A stretch of DNA of 64,000 nucleotides, taken from positions 2,850,001-2,914,000 of the forward strand of contig CP168152.1 of NCBI GenBank assembly GCA_041545745.1, written 5' to 3'. The notes under the pieces are model-generated. The model was not told the origin of the DNA and ran no database searches. It saw only the letters and a list, made by a program, of their open reading frames with translations. Source of the DNA: Stenotrophomonas indicatrix (GTDB taxonomy: Bacteria > Pseudomonadota > Gammaproteobacteria > Xanthomonadales > Xanthomonadaceae). Of the stretch, positions 9,640 to 19,790 are shown one piece after another. Position 1 is the stretch's first letter, and the number at the start of each line of letters is the position of its first letter. The translations under genes and the position numbers were made by a program.

Positions 9640-9706
9640 AACCCGCCAATCGCTTCGGCTGCCGTTTGTTCCCTCCCCTCACGGCTTCAGGATTGGCGGG
9701 TTTTTT
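9640..9706 (+). terminator. Terminator hairpin with long C-rich loop after the phasin gene; possible small RNA
   Basis: A 12-bp stem (AACCCGCCAATC at 9640-9651 with GATTGGCGGGTT at 9691-9702) continues into a T run to 9706. The loop is unusually long (39 nt) and includes the pyrimidine stretch CCCTCCCCTC. It will work as a terminator for the phasin gene. A weak promoter-like pair just upstream (TTGCAA 9604-9609, 17-bp gap, GACAAT 9627-9632) would start RNA near the stem base, giving a transcript of about 70 nt. The terminator is well supported; the small RNA reading is conjecture. Confidence 0.7.
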
Positions 9707-9831
9707 CGTGTCTGGCGCGTGCAGATCTGCGGGCTGCATCACGGTTGTTGTCGGGAACACCCTGACGCAATCAACCGGTCGGCCCTTTACACTGTGGGCT
9801 TCCGTTTTCGCCCCTTCCGTCGTCGCCCTGC

Positions 9832-10848
9832 ATGCTTCCCTGGATTCTGGCCCTGCTGTCGGCCCTGCTTACCTGCACCCTGGCCACCGTCTATCTCTGG
9901 TGGTTCAAGCGCCGACGTACCGAAATGCAACTGGGCCTGCAGGCCCTGGCGGGCATGCACTGGCGCGAGTTTTCCACCCTGATCAAACGCATGCTGCGCG
10001 AGCAGCGCGGACTGCGTGAACTGCAGGACCCGAGCGAGGAAAGCCGTGAGCCGAGCAGCGATTTCCTGCTCAGCGACGGCCCGAACAACTGGCGGGTGTC
10101 GTGCAAGCACGGGCTGGCCTATCGCATCGGCACCGCTGCGGTGAACGAACTGGGCGCTGCCGCGCGACTGGCGGGCGCCAAGGGCGGCATGCTGATCACC
10201 GAAGGCCGGGTTGAGCGCGATGGTCTGGCCGCCGCAGAGAAGCAAGCGGTGGAAGTGATTGATGGTCCGCGTCTGTGGCCGCTGCTGCAGCCCTACCTGC
10301 CGACCGATGTTGACACCCGCGTGCGCGCGATTGCCCGCCATGAGGCGCTGCGCCGCATCGCCATTGCCGCACTGGCTTCAATGACGCTGGGGCTGCTGGT
10401 CGGGCTTGGCCTGCAAGGCCTGCGCACCGAACAGGCAGACCCGATTCCGGCTCCCGCCGATGCACCTGTCGCGTCGCCGGCTGCACGTCCTTTGCCGACG
10501 CCCGCCGCGCCGGACAGCGCCGCGAATGTCCCCGCTCCCGTGGTCGCCACAGCCGCGCCGCAGAACACCGACGACGCGCGCAGCAATCCCAACCCCGACG
10601 CTGCCACGCTGGACCGCTACCAGGCCGAACTGGCCCGCGCGCTGGCCGGGCAATCCGGCATCGCCAGCGGCGTCTGGCTGACCCGGCAGACACTGGCGAT
10701 CAACCGCACCGGCGAACTGGAAACAGTGTGGCCTCGCGTGTGCCAGGAAGTGCTTCGCTACCCTGCCCTGCGCAACGTGCGCGTGCAGCTCAACGCCCGC
10801 CCCGGCGTGGATGAGCCGGTGCGGTGGCGGCAGTGCGCGACGTATTGA
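9832..10848 (+). CDS. Membrane-anchored Mrr-type restriction-endonuclease-fold protein
   Basis: The 338-residue protein has an N-terminal helix (about 3-24), an Mrr-like catalytic-fold domain (about 40-170), a second helix (about 176-196), a Pro/Ala linker (200-255) and a small C-terminal domain (256-338). In the Mrr domain Asp77 and Lys92 are present, but the usual (E/Q)xK reads SCK (90-92), so nuclease activity may be altered or lost. With two helices, the Mrr domain should face the cytosol and the C-terminal part the same side as the N-terminus. It is a lone gene without a methylase partner. I do not assign a function. Confidence 0.65.
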   Translation: MLPWILALLSALLTCTLATVYLWWFKRRRTEMQLGLQALAGMHWREFSTLIKRMLREQRGLRELQDPSEESREPSSDFLLSDGPNNWRVSCKHGLAYRIGTAAVNELGAAARLAGAKGGMLITEGRVERDGLAAAEKQAVEVIDGPRLWPLLQPYLPTDVDTRVRAIARHEALRRIAIAALASMTLGLLVGLGLQGLRTEQADPIPAPADAPVASPAARPLPTPAAPDSAANVPAPVVATAAPQNTDDARSNPNPDAATLDRYQAELARALAGQSGIASGVWLTRQTLAINRTGELETVWPRVCQEVLRYPALRNVRVQLNARPGVDEPVRWRQCATY

Positions 10849-10895
10849 TGGGCTGAGGCGTGATGGTACCGGGCCCAAGCTCGGCCACCGCATCG

Positions 10896-11288
10896 TCAGC
10901 CCTGTGCCGCCAGGTGCGCGATGTAACTGGAGCGCGACTCGCCGGCCGCCTTGGCCTGCGCATCCAGACGCGCGAGGATGCGACGCGGCAGGCTGATATT
11001 GACCCGCTCGATGGTGTCATCCAGCAAGGAAGGATCGATGCAGATGTAAGCGAGGATCCACGCTGTTGCTTCATCGGCCTCGGCAACCACCTTCTGCGCC
11101 GATGAAGGGCGCGGAATCGGGCGGCCTGCATCCAGCGCAGCATCGATCCATCCCAGTGCCGCCTCCTCAGCAGACGTCAACGCATCGTCGAGCGTGTCTG
11201 CAGCCGAGAAGCAGCCGGGCAGATCCGGCACGATCACGCTCCACGCGGTACGTTCATCGCCGGCCTCGATCAAGACTGGATATCGCAT
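10896..11288 (-). CDS. hicB: HicB-family antitoxin
   Basis: The 130-residue protein has an N-terminal HicB-type fold (residues 1-50, YPVLIEAGDERTAWSV then PDLPGCFSAADTLDDAL) and a C-terminal ribbon-helix-helix DNA-binding domain (about 92-128, RVNISLPRRILARLDAQA). It would bind and neutralise the HicA mRNA interferase and repress its own promoter. The toxin gene lies directly upstream (stop at 11298) but its reading frame is broken, so HicB appears intact without a functional partner in cis. Confidence 0.88.
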   Translation of the reverse strand: MRYPVLIEAGDERTAWSVIVPDLPGCFSAADTLDDALTSAEEAALGWIDAALDAGRPIPRPSSAQKVVAEADEATAWILAYICIDPSLLDDTIERVNISLPRRILARLDAQAKAAGESRSSYIAHLAAQG

Positions 11289-11297
11289 GAGGGCTTC

Positions 11298-11478
11298 CTA
11301 CGTCAGTCCCGCAAGCTTCCGCAATGCCTGTACCAACCCTTTTCCCAGATCCTTCTTGGGATGCGGAACGGTGATGATGTGAGGCCGGTGCGGATGCACG
11401 AATACATGATGGGATCTGCGGATACGGCGACAGGACAAGCCCGCCGCTTCCAGCTCCCGGATAAGCCCCGCTCTTCAT
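11298..11478 (-). pseudogene. hicA: hicA toxin with a frameshift near the start codon
   Basis: Reading back from the TAG at 11298-11300, the frame encodes a full HicA core: LIRELEAAGLSCRRIRRSHH, then a VFVHPHRPHIITVPHPKKDL stretch and GKGLVQALRKLAGLT. HicA catalytic His is in the SHH motif. The only sensible start, ATG at 11478-11476 (MKSG...), is one base out of phase; in the toxin frame a TGA lies at 11477-11475. Removing one C from the CCCC run at 11466-11469 would restore MKSGLIREL. Either the toxin is inactivated or this is a homopolymer sequence error. Too short and startless to be called automatically. Confidence 0.8.
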
Positions 11479-11564
11479 GCAGGAACCATACACATCGTAC
11501 ACACGCGACGACAGAGCGCAAGACGACAGCGCCTGTACCACCGCGGAGAACGGTGCGTCCTCCC

Positions 11565-12293
11565 CTATCGCGCCCCGGGCGAGAAGCGCGCGACCAGATC
11601 CCAGGCATCCCCCAGGAACATCTGACGCACGCGGGTGATCGGCTGTTCACCGCGCCAGGTCAAGCGCTCAATCACCAGGCAGGCGGTACCGGGCTTCACG
11701 TCCAACAGCTTGGCGGTGGGCGCGTCGGCGCCCCAGGCGCTGATGCGGTGCTGGGCGCGTGTCCACGACACGTTCTGCAGCAGCCAGCTGCCCGGCGCGG
11801 TGGTACTGAAGTCCACCTCCAGCACCTCGGGCACGCCGACCGGGCTGATGAGGCGATGCTCCAGCGCCAGCGGCCGGCCATCGGCCAAGTGCAGGCAGCG
11901 CATCGCCAGCAGCTGTTCACTGCCCGCCAGCTCGACTTCACCGGCATTTGCCGCCTCGGCCAAGCGCAGTTCGCGCTGTAGCAGGCGGTAGCCGTACTGA
12001 TGCCCGCGCGAGCCGACCTCCATTGCGATGTCCGGGATCTCCAGCGCCACCTGTTCCAGATGCGGTGGCTGCCGGGCCACGAACGAGCCCGCTCGGCGGC
12101 GGCGCTCGATCATGCCGCTCTCGGCCAGCGCCGTCAGCACCTTGTTCACCGTCATCCGCGAGCAGCCGTACTGCTCCATCAACTCGTGCTCGTACGGGAT
12201 ACGGAAGCCCGGCGCCCACTCCCCGCTGAGGATGCGGCTTTCCAGTTCGCTGCGGATGCGCTGGTTGAGCGTGGCGGACTTGCTGGCCTTCAC
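11565..12293 (-). CDS. hutC: Histidine utilisation repressor, GntR/HutC family
   Basis: The 242-residue regulator has an N-terminal winged helix (about 5-70, ILSGEWAPGFRIPYEHELM and QYGCSRMTVNKVLTAL) and a UTRA ligand-binding domain (about 90-235) that senses urocanate in this subfamily. I chose GTG 12293 because it gives the standard length; the frame stays open further upstream inside hutF. It lies 28 bp after hutF on the same strand, so it is probably co-transcribed and autoregulated from the divergent hut promoter. Confidence 0.92.
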   Translation of the reverse strand: MKASKSATLNQRIRSELESRILSGEWAPGFRIPYEHELMEQYGCSRMTVNKVLTALAESGMIERRRRAGSFVARQPPHLEQVALEIPDIAMEVGSRGHQYGYRLLQRELRLAEAANAGEVELAGSEQLLAMRCLHLADGRPLALEHRLISPVGVPEVLEVDFSTTAPGSWLLQNVSWTRAQHRISAWGADAPTAKLLDVKPGTACLVIERLTWRGEQPITRVRQMFLGDAWDLVARFSPGAR

Positions 12294-12321
12294 GTAGTGG
12301 GGTCTCGATAGTGGGAGGCGA

Positions 12322-13692
12322 TCAGCCCAGCACGCCACGCAGGGCAGCGGCGAAGGCGGTGGTGATGGCCTCGCGCTGCAGGTGGCGGCCCTCGGCCACG
12401 CACTGGCGGCCATGGCGCCAGACCGATCGCAGCGCGCCATTACGTGCGGCGAACACCCAGCTGTCAAGCCATGCGTCACCGTGTCGCGCCTGCAACGCGG
12501 GGTGCGCGGCATCCAGCTCAACCATGTCTGCGCTGGCACCCACCTGCAGGCCGGCAGCCACGCCCAGCGCCTGTGCACCGCCCTGCAGTGCCCCTTCAAA
12601 CAGGAAGCGCCCGGTGCTGCGACCGGCATCCGGGGCCAACACGTTGCGCCCCCTCAGGGTCAGGCGCTGGCCGTATTCCAGCAGGCGCAGCTCTTCTGCG
12701 GCATCGACCAGCACGTTGGAATCGGAGCCGACACCGAAGCGCCCGCCCTCGCGCGCGAAAGCCTGCATCGGGAACAGGCCGTCACCCAGATTCGCCTCGG
12801 TGATCGGACACAGGCCGGCCACGGCGTTACTGGCGACCATCTGCGCACGCTCGTCGTCGGTGATGTGGGTGGCATGCACCAGGCACCAGCGCGCGTCGAC
12901 CGGGACATGGTTGTACAACCACTGCAGCGGTCGCTGTCCGCTCCATGCCAGGCAGGCCTCGACCTCGCGCACCTGCTCGGCAATGTGGATGTGTACCGGG
13001 CCATTGGTCAGCGGCAGTAGTGCGCTCAGCTCCTCGCCGGTCACCGCGCGCAGGCTGTGCGGGGCGATGCCGACCACCGCATCGGGCAGCGTGGCCAGTG
13101 CAGTGCGGGCGCCATCAAGCAGCTGCGCGAACCCTTCGACGTCATGGATGAGGCGGCGCTGTGCCGGATTCGGCGGCGCCCCACCGAAATCGGCGTGGGC
13201 GTAGAACACCGGCAGCAGGGTCAGGCCGATGCCGGTCTGCTCGGCCGCAGCGGCGATCTGCACGCTCATCTCGGCGCGATTGGCGTAAGCGCGGCCATCG
13301 GCATCATGGTGCAGGTAATGGAATTCGCCGACGCGGGTGAAGCCGCTTTCCAGCATCTCCATGTACGCCTGGGCGGCGATGGCCTGCACTGCATCCGGGC
13401 GCAGATGGGCCAGGAAGCGGTACATCAGTTCGCGCCAGCTCCAGAAGCTGTCGCCGTCGCCGCCACCGATCTCGGTCAGCCCCGCCATGCCACGCTGGAA
13501 GGCGTGGCTGTGCAGGTTCGGCAGGCCCGGCATCAGGATGCCCACGCGGGTATCACCGTGCTGCGCTGCCTGCCCGCGCGTGACCGCCGCGATGCGCCCC
13601 TCCTGCACCTGCAGGCGGACATCGGCGGCCCAGCCGTCGGCCAGCAGGGCGTGGGCGGCATGGAAGGAGTACGGGGAACGCGAATCGGACAT
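12322..13692 (-). CDS. hutF: Formimidoylglutamate deiminase
   Basis: Amidohydrolase that converts N-formimidoyl-L-glutamate to N-formyl-L-glutamate and ammonia, the fourth step of the five-step histidine route. The 456 residues include the metal-binding LHSHAFQR (60-67), later catalytic segments VHIHIAEQ and LVHATHITDDE, and GVGSDSNV near the C-terminal metal ligand. The start is 67 bp from hutI, on the other side of the shared regulatory region. Together with hutG it shows that this strain uses the formylglutamate branch. Confidence 0.95.
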   Translation of the reverse strand: MSDSRSPYSFHAAHALLADGWAADVRLQVQEGRIAAVTRGQAAQHGDTRVGILMPGLPNLHSHAFQRGMAGLTEIGGGDGDSFWSWRELMYRFLAHLRPDAVQAIAAQAYMEMLESGFTRVGEFHYLHHDADGRAYANRAEMSVQIAAAAEQTGIGLTLLPVFYAHADFGGAPPNPAQRRLIHDVEGFAQLLDGARTALATLPDAVVGIAPHSLRAVTGEELSALLPLTNGPVHIHIAEQVREVEACLAWSGQRPLQWLYNHVPVDARWCLVHATHITDDERAQMVASNAVAGLCPITEANLGDGLFPMQAFAREGGRFGVGSDSNVLVDAAEELRLLEYGQRLTLRGRNVLAPDAGRSTGRFLFEGALQGGAQALGVAAGLQVGASADMVELDAAHPALQARHGDAWLDSWVFAARNGALRSVWRHGRQCVAEGRHLQREAITTAFAAALRGVLG

Positions 13693-13708
13693 GGCTGGAC
13701 AACCCGAA

Positions 13709-13738
13709 TTGGACGCCTATATTGTATAGACATATAAG
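13709..13738 (+). promoter_or_regulatory. Divergent hut promoter with HutC-type operator
   Basis: For hutIHGU, TTGGAC (13709-13714) and TATAAG (13733-13738) form a promoter with an 18-bp spacer. The spacer contains TGTATAGACA (13723-13732), a TGT-N4-ACA palindrome of the GntR/HutC operator type, touching the -10 box. On the opposite strand TACAAT (13726-13721) could be the -10 for hutF-hutC. HutC bound here would block both directions until urocanate accumulates. Position and palindrome are seen; binding is inferred. Confidence 0.7.
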
Positions 13739-13759
13739 CACAGCCGCGTTGTGGATGCC

Positions 13760-14983
13760 ATGCACGTCGATACCCTCTGGTCCAACGTCCACCTGATGAC
13801 CCTCGATGGCGAGGGGCTGGGTGTCCTTCGCGATGCAGTACTGGCCGCCACCGATGGCCGCATCGTGCATGTCGGCCCCGCCGGCAGCGATGCCCATCTG
13901 CAGCCGACCACCCGCATCGACGGCGAAGGCCGCTGGGTCTCACCGGGGCTGATCGACTGCCACACCCACCTGGTCTACGCCGGCAACCGCGCCAACGAAT
14001 TCGAGCAGCGCCTGCAGGGCGTGAGCTATGCCGAGATCGCCCGTGCCGGTGGCGGTATCGTGTCTACCGTGCGCGCTACCCGCGCCGCCTCACCAGAGCA
14101 GCTGGCACATGAGAGTCGCCCTCGCCTGCTGGCGATGCGTGCCGAAGGCGTGACCACCATCGAGATCAAATCCGGCTACGGCCTGACCCTGCAGGACGAG
14201 CGCAAGCAGCTGCAGGTGGCCCGCGCGCTGGGCGAGGAATGCCGGGTGAACGTGGTGCCGACCTTTCTCGGTGCGCACGCGGTGCCGCCCGGTCGCCAGG
14301 CGCAGGAATACACCGATGAGGTGTGCGAGGTGATGATTCCGGCCATCGCTGCAGAAGGCCTGGCCGAGGCCGTGGACATCTTCTGCGAGAACATCGCGTT
14401 CTCGCCGGCGCAGGCCCGTCAGGTATTCGACGCTGCGCGTGCGCATGGGCTGGCGATCAAGATCCATGCCGAACAACTGAGCAACCAGCATGGCGCCGAA
14501 CTGGCGGCCGGTTTCGGTGCGCTGTCGGCCGACCATATCGAACACCTGGACGACGCCGGCATCGCCGCGATGGCCGCCGCCGGTACCGTCGCCGTGCTGC
14601 TGCCCGGCGCGTTCTATTTCACCCGCGATACCACCCTGCCGCCGATCGCTGCGCTGCGCGCGGCCGGCGTACCGTTGGCGCTGGCCACCGACAGCAACCC
14701 GGGCACCTCGCCGCTGACCAGCCCGCTGCTGGCGATGAACATGGGCGCCACCCTGTTCCGCCTGACCGTGGACGAATGCATCGCTGGCTTCACTCGTGAA
14801 GCGGCGCGTGCGCTGGGCCATGGCGAGCGCATCGGCCGCCTGTCCGTCGGCATGGACTGCGACCTGGCGATCTGGGACATCGACGCCCCCGCCGACCTGG
14901 TCTATCGCATTGGATTCAACCCGCTGCACGCGCGCGTAGTGCGCGGACAGCCCGACCTGCCTGCCTCCTGGAGCAACACATGA
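13760..14983 (+). CDS. hutI: Imidazolonepropionase
   Basis: Amidohydrolase that opens the imidazolone ring to give N-formimidoyl-L-glutamate, the third step of histidine breakdown. From ATG 13760 it has 407 residues, with metal ligands in [10 protein letters not shown] (H68, H70) and further conserved blocks [18 protein letters not shown] and [14 protein letters not shown] nine bases earlier (13751) is an alternative start; ATG is preferred because it leaves about 15 bases after the predicted transcription start. The stop overlaps the hutH start (ATGA at 14980-14983), showing translational coupling. Confidence 0.95.
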   Translation: MHVDTLWSNVHLMTLDGEGLGVLRDAVLAATDGRIVHVGPAGSDAHLQPTTRIDGEGRWVSPGLIDCHTHLVYAGNRANEFEQRLQGVSYAEIARAGGGIVSTVRATRAASPEQLAHESRPRLLAMRAEGVTTIEIKSGYGLTLQDERKQLQVARALGEECRVNVVPTFLGAHAVPPGRQAQEYTDEVCEVMIPAIAAEGLAEAVDIFCENIAFSPAQARQVFDAARAHGLAIKIHAEQLSNQHGAELAAGFGALSADHIEHLDDAGIAAMAAAGTVAVLLPGAFYFTRDTTLPPIAALRAAGVPLALATDSNPGTSPLTSPLLAMNMGATLFRLTVDECIAGFTREAARALGHGERIGRLSVGMDCDLAIWDIDAPADLVYRIGFNPLHARVVRGQPDLPASWSNT

Positions 14984-16521
14984 GCAACACCCTGGTTCTT
15001 CGCCCCGGCCATGTCACCCTCGCCCAGTGGCGGCAGGCGTATCGCGGTGCGCCGCTGTCGCTTGACCCGGCCGCGTTGCCGGCGGTGCGTGCCAGTGCCG
15101 CAACGGTGGCTGCCATCGTCGCCAAGGGCGCACCGGTGTATGGCATCAACACCGGTTTCGGCAAGCTGGCCAGCGTGCGCATCGAACGCGAGGACCTGGC
15201 CACCCTGCAGCGGAACATCGTGCTCTCGCATGCCGCGGGCGTGGGCGAGCCGATGCCGGCGAATGTGGTGCGGCTGATGATGGCGTTGAAGCTGGTCAGC
15301 CTGGCCCAGGGTGCTTCCGGCGTGCGCGAGGAAACGCTGCTGCTGCTGGAAGCAATGCTGGTGAAGGGCGTGCTGCCGGTGGTGCCGGCGCAGGGCTCGG
15401 TCGGTGCCTCGGGCGACCTGGCACCGCTCTCGCATCTGGCCAGCGTGATGATCGGCGTCGGCGAGGCCTTCGTCGGCGATGAGCGCCTGCCCGCCGTGCA
15501 TGCACTGGCACGCGCCGGCCTGCAGCCGGTGGAACTGGGCGCGAAGGAAGGCCTGGCCCTGCTCAACGGCACCCAGTTCTCCACCGCGTACGCACTGGCC
15601 GGCCTGTTCGAGATCGAAACCGTGTTCCAGGCCGCGCTGGTCACCGGAGCACTGTCGGTGGAAGCGGCCAAGGGCTCGGACACGCCGTTCGATCCGCGCA
15701 TCCATGCCCTTCGCGGCCAGCGCGGGCAGATCGCCACCGCTGCTACCCTGCGTACGCTGATGCAGGACTCGGGAATCCGCGAATCGCACCGCGACAACGA
15801 CGTGCGCGTGCAGGATCCGTACTGCCTGCGCTGCCAGCCGCAGGTGATGGGCGCGGCGCTGGACATCCTGCGCCAGGCCGCGACCACGCTGGAAATCGAA
15901 GCCAACGGCGTGTCCGACAATCCGCTGGTGTTCACCGACACCGGTGAGGCGCTGTCCGGCGGCAACTTCCATGCCGAGCCGGTGGCCTTCGCCGCCGACA
16001 TGCTGGCGATGGCGGTATGCGAGATCGGTTCGATCAGCGAGCGCCGCCTGGCGATGCTGGTCGACCCTGCGCTGTCCGGCCTGCCGGCGTTCCTGACCCC
16101 GCGCCCGGGTTTGAATTCCGGCTTCATGATTCCGCAGGTGACCGCCGCTGCGCTGGTCTCGGAGAACAAACAGCGCGCCTACCCGGCCAGCGTCGATTCG
16201 ATTCCCACCTCGGCCAACCAGGAAGACCACGTGTCGATGGCCGCGCACGGTGCACGCCGCCTGATGCAGATGGCCGAGAACGCGGCCAACGTGATCGGCA
16301 TCGAACTGCTGGCCGCCGCGCAGGGCTGTGACTTCCATGCACCGCTTCGCTCCAGCGTCGCGCTGGAGAACGTACGCGCCACGCTTCGTGCACAGGTGCC
16401 GATGCTGCAGGACGATCGCTATTTCCACCCGGACATGGTGATCGCGACCGATCTGGTTCGCAGCGGCGCGCTGGCCAAGGGCCTGGCCGAGCTGCTGCCC
16501 ACGGTGGAACCACAGGCATGA
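14980..16521 (+). CDS. hutH: Histidine ammonia-lyase
   Basis: First step of histidine degradation: removes ammonia to give urocanate. The 513 residues show [11 protein letters not shown] (54-64) with the catalytic Tyr and [14 protein letters not shown] (139-152), in which Ala143-Ser144-Gly145 cyclises to the MIO cofactor. Later conserved segments include [17 protein letters not shown]. Full family length. ATGA overlaps at both ends (with hutI and hutG) indicate a tightly coupled operon. Confidence 0.97.
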   Translation: MSNTLVLRPGHVTLAQWRQAYRGAPLSLDPAALPAVRASAATVAAIVAKGAPVYGINTGFGKLASVRIEREDLATLQRNIVLSHAAGVGEPMPANVVRLMMALKLVSLAQGASGVREETLLLLEAMLVKGVLPVVPAQGSVGASGDLAPLSHLASVMIGVGEAFVGDERLPAVHALARAGLQPVELGAKEGLALLNGTQFSTAYALAGLFEIETVFQAALVTGALSVEAAKGSDTPFDPRIHALRGQRGQIATAATLRTLMQDSGIRESHRDNDVRVQDPYCLRCQPQVMGAALDILRQAATTLEIEANGVSDNPLVFTDTGEALSGGNFHAEPVAFAADMLAMAVCEIGSISERRLAMLVDPALSGLPAFLTPRPGLNSGFMIPQVTAAALVSENKQRAYPASVDSIPTSANQEDHVSMAAHGARRLMQMAENAANVIGIELLAAAQGCDFHAPLRSSVALENVRATLRAQVPMLQDDRYFHPDMVIATDLVRSGALAKGLAELLPTVEPQA

Positions 16522-17368
16522 GCGGCCATCCCGATTGGCTGACCGTGCACGAGGGCGATGCGCCGCTGATCGTCAGCTTCCCGCACACCGGCAGCGAACT
16601 GCCGCATGACCTGATCGGCGACTTCCACTCGCCCTGGTTGGCGCGTCGCGATGCAGACTGGTGGGTGCATGAACTGTACGACTTCGCACGCGGCATGGGT
16701 GCGACCACCGTGCGCTCGGCCATCTCGCGCTCGGTGATCGATCTCAACCGCGATCCCAGCGGCGTGTCGCTGTACCCGGGCCAGAACACCACCGGCCTGT
16801 GCCCGTTGACCACCTTCGACAACCAGCCGCTGTACCACGCGGGTCGCGAGCCGGACGACGCCGAGATTGCCCGCCGTCGCGACACCTATTTCGCGCCGTA
16901 CCACAACGCACTGGCCATGCAGATCGCACGTCTGCGTGCACGCCACGGCGCCGTGGTGGTGTACGACGCGCATTCGATCCGCTCGCACATCCCGCACTTG
17001 TTCGATGGCGAGCTGCCGCAGTTCAACCTCGGCACCGCCGGGCCGTCCGGTGCACCGGACACCTCCTGCGACAACGCGCTGAGCGATGTGGTGGAGAACC
17101 TGCTGGCGCTCAGCGGCATGAGCCACGTGCGCAACGGCCGCTTCAAGGGCGGCTGGATCACCCGCCACTACAGCAGCATTGCCGGTGGCGTGCACAGCCT
17201 GCAGATGGAACTGGCTTGCCGCGGCTACATGCACGAACCGCTACCCGACCAGGTGGACGAGCACAGCTGGCCCACCCCGCTCGACCCCGACCACGCTGCA
17301 CCGCTGCGCCACACCCTGGCGCAGGTGCTCAACGCCTGCCTTGAATTCGCTACGAACCGGAGCGCCGC

Positions 17369-17372
<4 letters not shown>
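16518..17372 (+). CDS. hutG: N-formylglutamate deformylase
   Basis: Hydrolyses N-formyl-L-glutamate to glutamate and formate, the last step of the five-step route; partner of HutF. The 284 residues carry the FGase-family blocks [11 protein letters not shown] (near 19-29), [20 protein letters not shown] and [10 protein letters not shown]. This is the FGase (zinc-hydrolase) type, not the ureohydrolase-type HutG of enteric bacteria. It overlaps hutH and hutU by four bases (ATGA) at each end. Confidence 0.94.
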
Positions 17373-19036
<1,664 letters not shown>

Positions 19037-19044
19037 TCGAGTGT

Positions 19045-19102
19045 CGCCGGGCGTGGCCCGGTGCTACCTTGAACGTGTGGTAGTGCCGGCCGCTGGCCGG
19101 CA
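19045..19102. repeat. Two SMAG-type palindromes after hutU
   Basis: Unit 1 (19045-19067) has a GCCGGGC/GCCCGG palindrome with GTAG on the minus strand. Unit 2 (19080-19102) is GTAG followed by TGCCGGCC-GCT-GGCCGGCA. They point towards each other 12 bp apart and are the only termination-like structures at the end of the hut operon. Confidence 0.75.
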
Positions 19103-19157
19103 CCACCTGGTGTTGGGACGCTCTGGTAAATGCCGATCTTGGTCTGCGCTCGCACAG

Positions 19158-19619
19158 CTACATCAGTGCCGAAGCGACCACGGATGCCCTTACTCGGATA
19201 CTGTCCGACGCATCATCCTTCAGCGCTTTGATCAAGGAGACGACTTCTGCTGCGCCCTTCGTCGAAACCATCTCCTTCAGGCAGGCAATCAACACATCTC
19301 TGTGTAGATCACTATTCAGCAATCTGCAGATGAACGTCTCTAACCATTCTGGTGCCACGGTACGCATGTACGGAGCCGATTGGACAAGCGCAGAAATCAA
19401 AATCTCGCTGTCACTTGTCTCGACGAGATGAAGCAGCCCCCACATGACTTCATGATGCGGAGTGTCATCGGCGAATGTCGAAAAGAGGACTCCCAGCTCC
19501 CGCCTGGAAAATCCCTGTCCTGAGAGTGCCTGCACTGTGCGGTCGAAGGCGCTGACCTCTTCCGAAGTTCGCATTCGCGAAACGCGTAGAAACTCGTCCA
19601 GCAGCTGGTCTTTCATCAT
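19158..19619 (-). CDS. Probable orphan immunity protein (Imm30-like)
   Basis: An all-helical protein of 153 residues from ATG 19619 (a second ATG follows at 19616). The segment FADDTPHHEVMWGLLHLVE followed by APEWLETFICRLLNSD resembles the Imm30 immunity family associated with contact-dependent polymorphic toxins; I recognise this by pattern, not by search. The C-terminal third (EVVSLIKALKDDASDSIRV) resembles a HEAT repeat. Base composition is visibly lower in GC than the hut genes. No toxin gene is adjacent. A second immunity-like gene on the same strand lies 170 bp upstream. Confidence 0.55.
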   Translation of the reverse strand: MMKDQLLDEFLRVSRMRTSEEVSAFDRTVQALSGQGFSRRELGVLFSTFADDTPHHEVMWGLLHLVETSDSEILISALVQSAPYMRTVAPEWLETFICRLLNSDLHRDVLIACLKEMVSTKGAAEVVSLIKALKDDASDSIRVRASVVASALM

Positions 19620-19665
19620 GGTATCGGTGGAAGAGCCTGACGGGCCTTTCACTGTTTTCACCAGT

Positions 19666-19722
19666 GGATCAGAGGAGGCAAAGCAGATTGCACGGGCGCT
19701 GTGGAACGATCCCGCGATCGGC
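19666..19722 (+). pseudogene. Remnant of a hutU 3'-end copy
   Basis: Translated in the plus direction this stretch reads GSEEAKQIARALWNDPAIG, close to [20 protein letters not shown] encoded near the hutU 3' end (18890-18949). At DNA level the core TTGCACG...GCTGTGGAACGA is nearly identical. The match fades on both sides. It lies between the two immunity-like genes and suggests that foreign DNA entered next to, or recombined with, the 3' end of a hutU gene. Confidence 0.6.
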
Positions 19723-19790
19723 GAGAAACACCGCCTGACCATTGCAAAGTGCTACCGAGAAACACCAGCAGATAGCGCCCCCATATCGGG

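Noticed and set aside
12294..12629. Longer HutC beginning at 12629
   Set aside because: The extra 112 residues overlap hutF and are unrelated to GntR regulators; GTG 12293 gives the family length.
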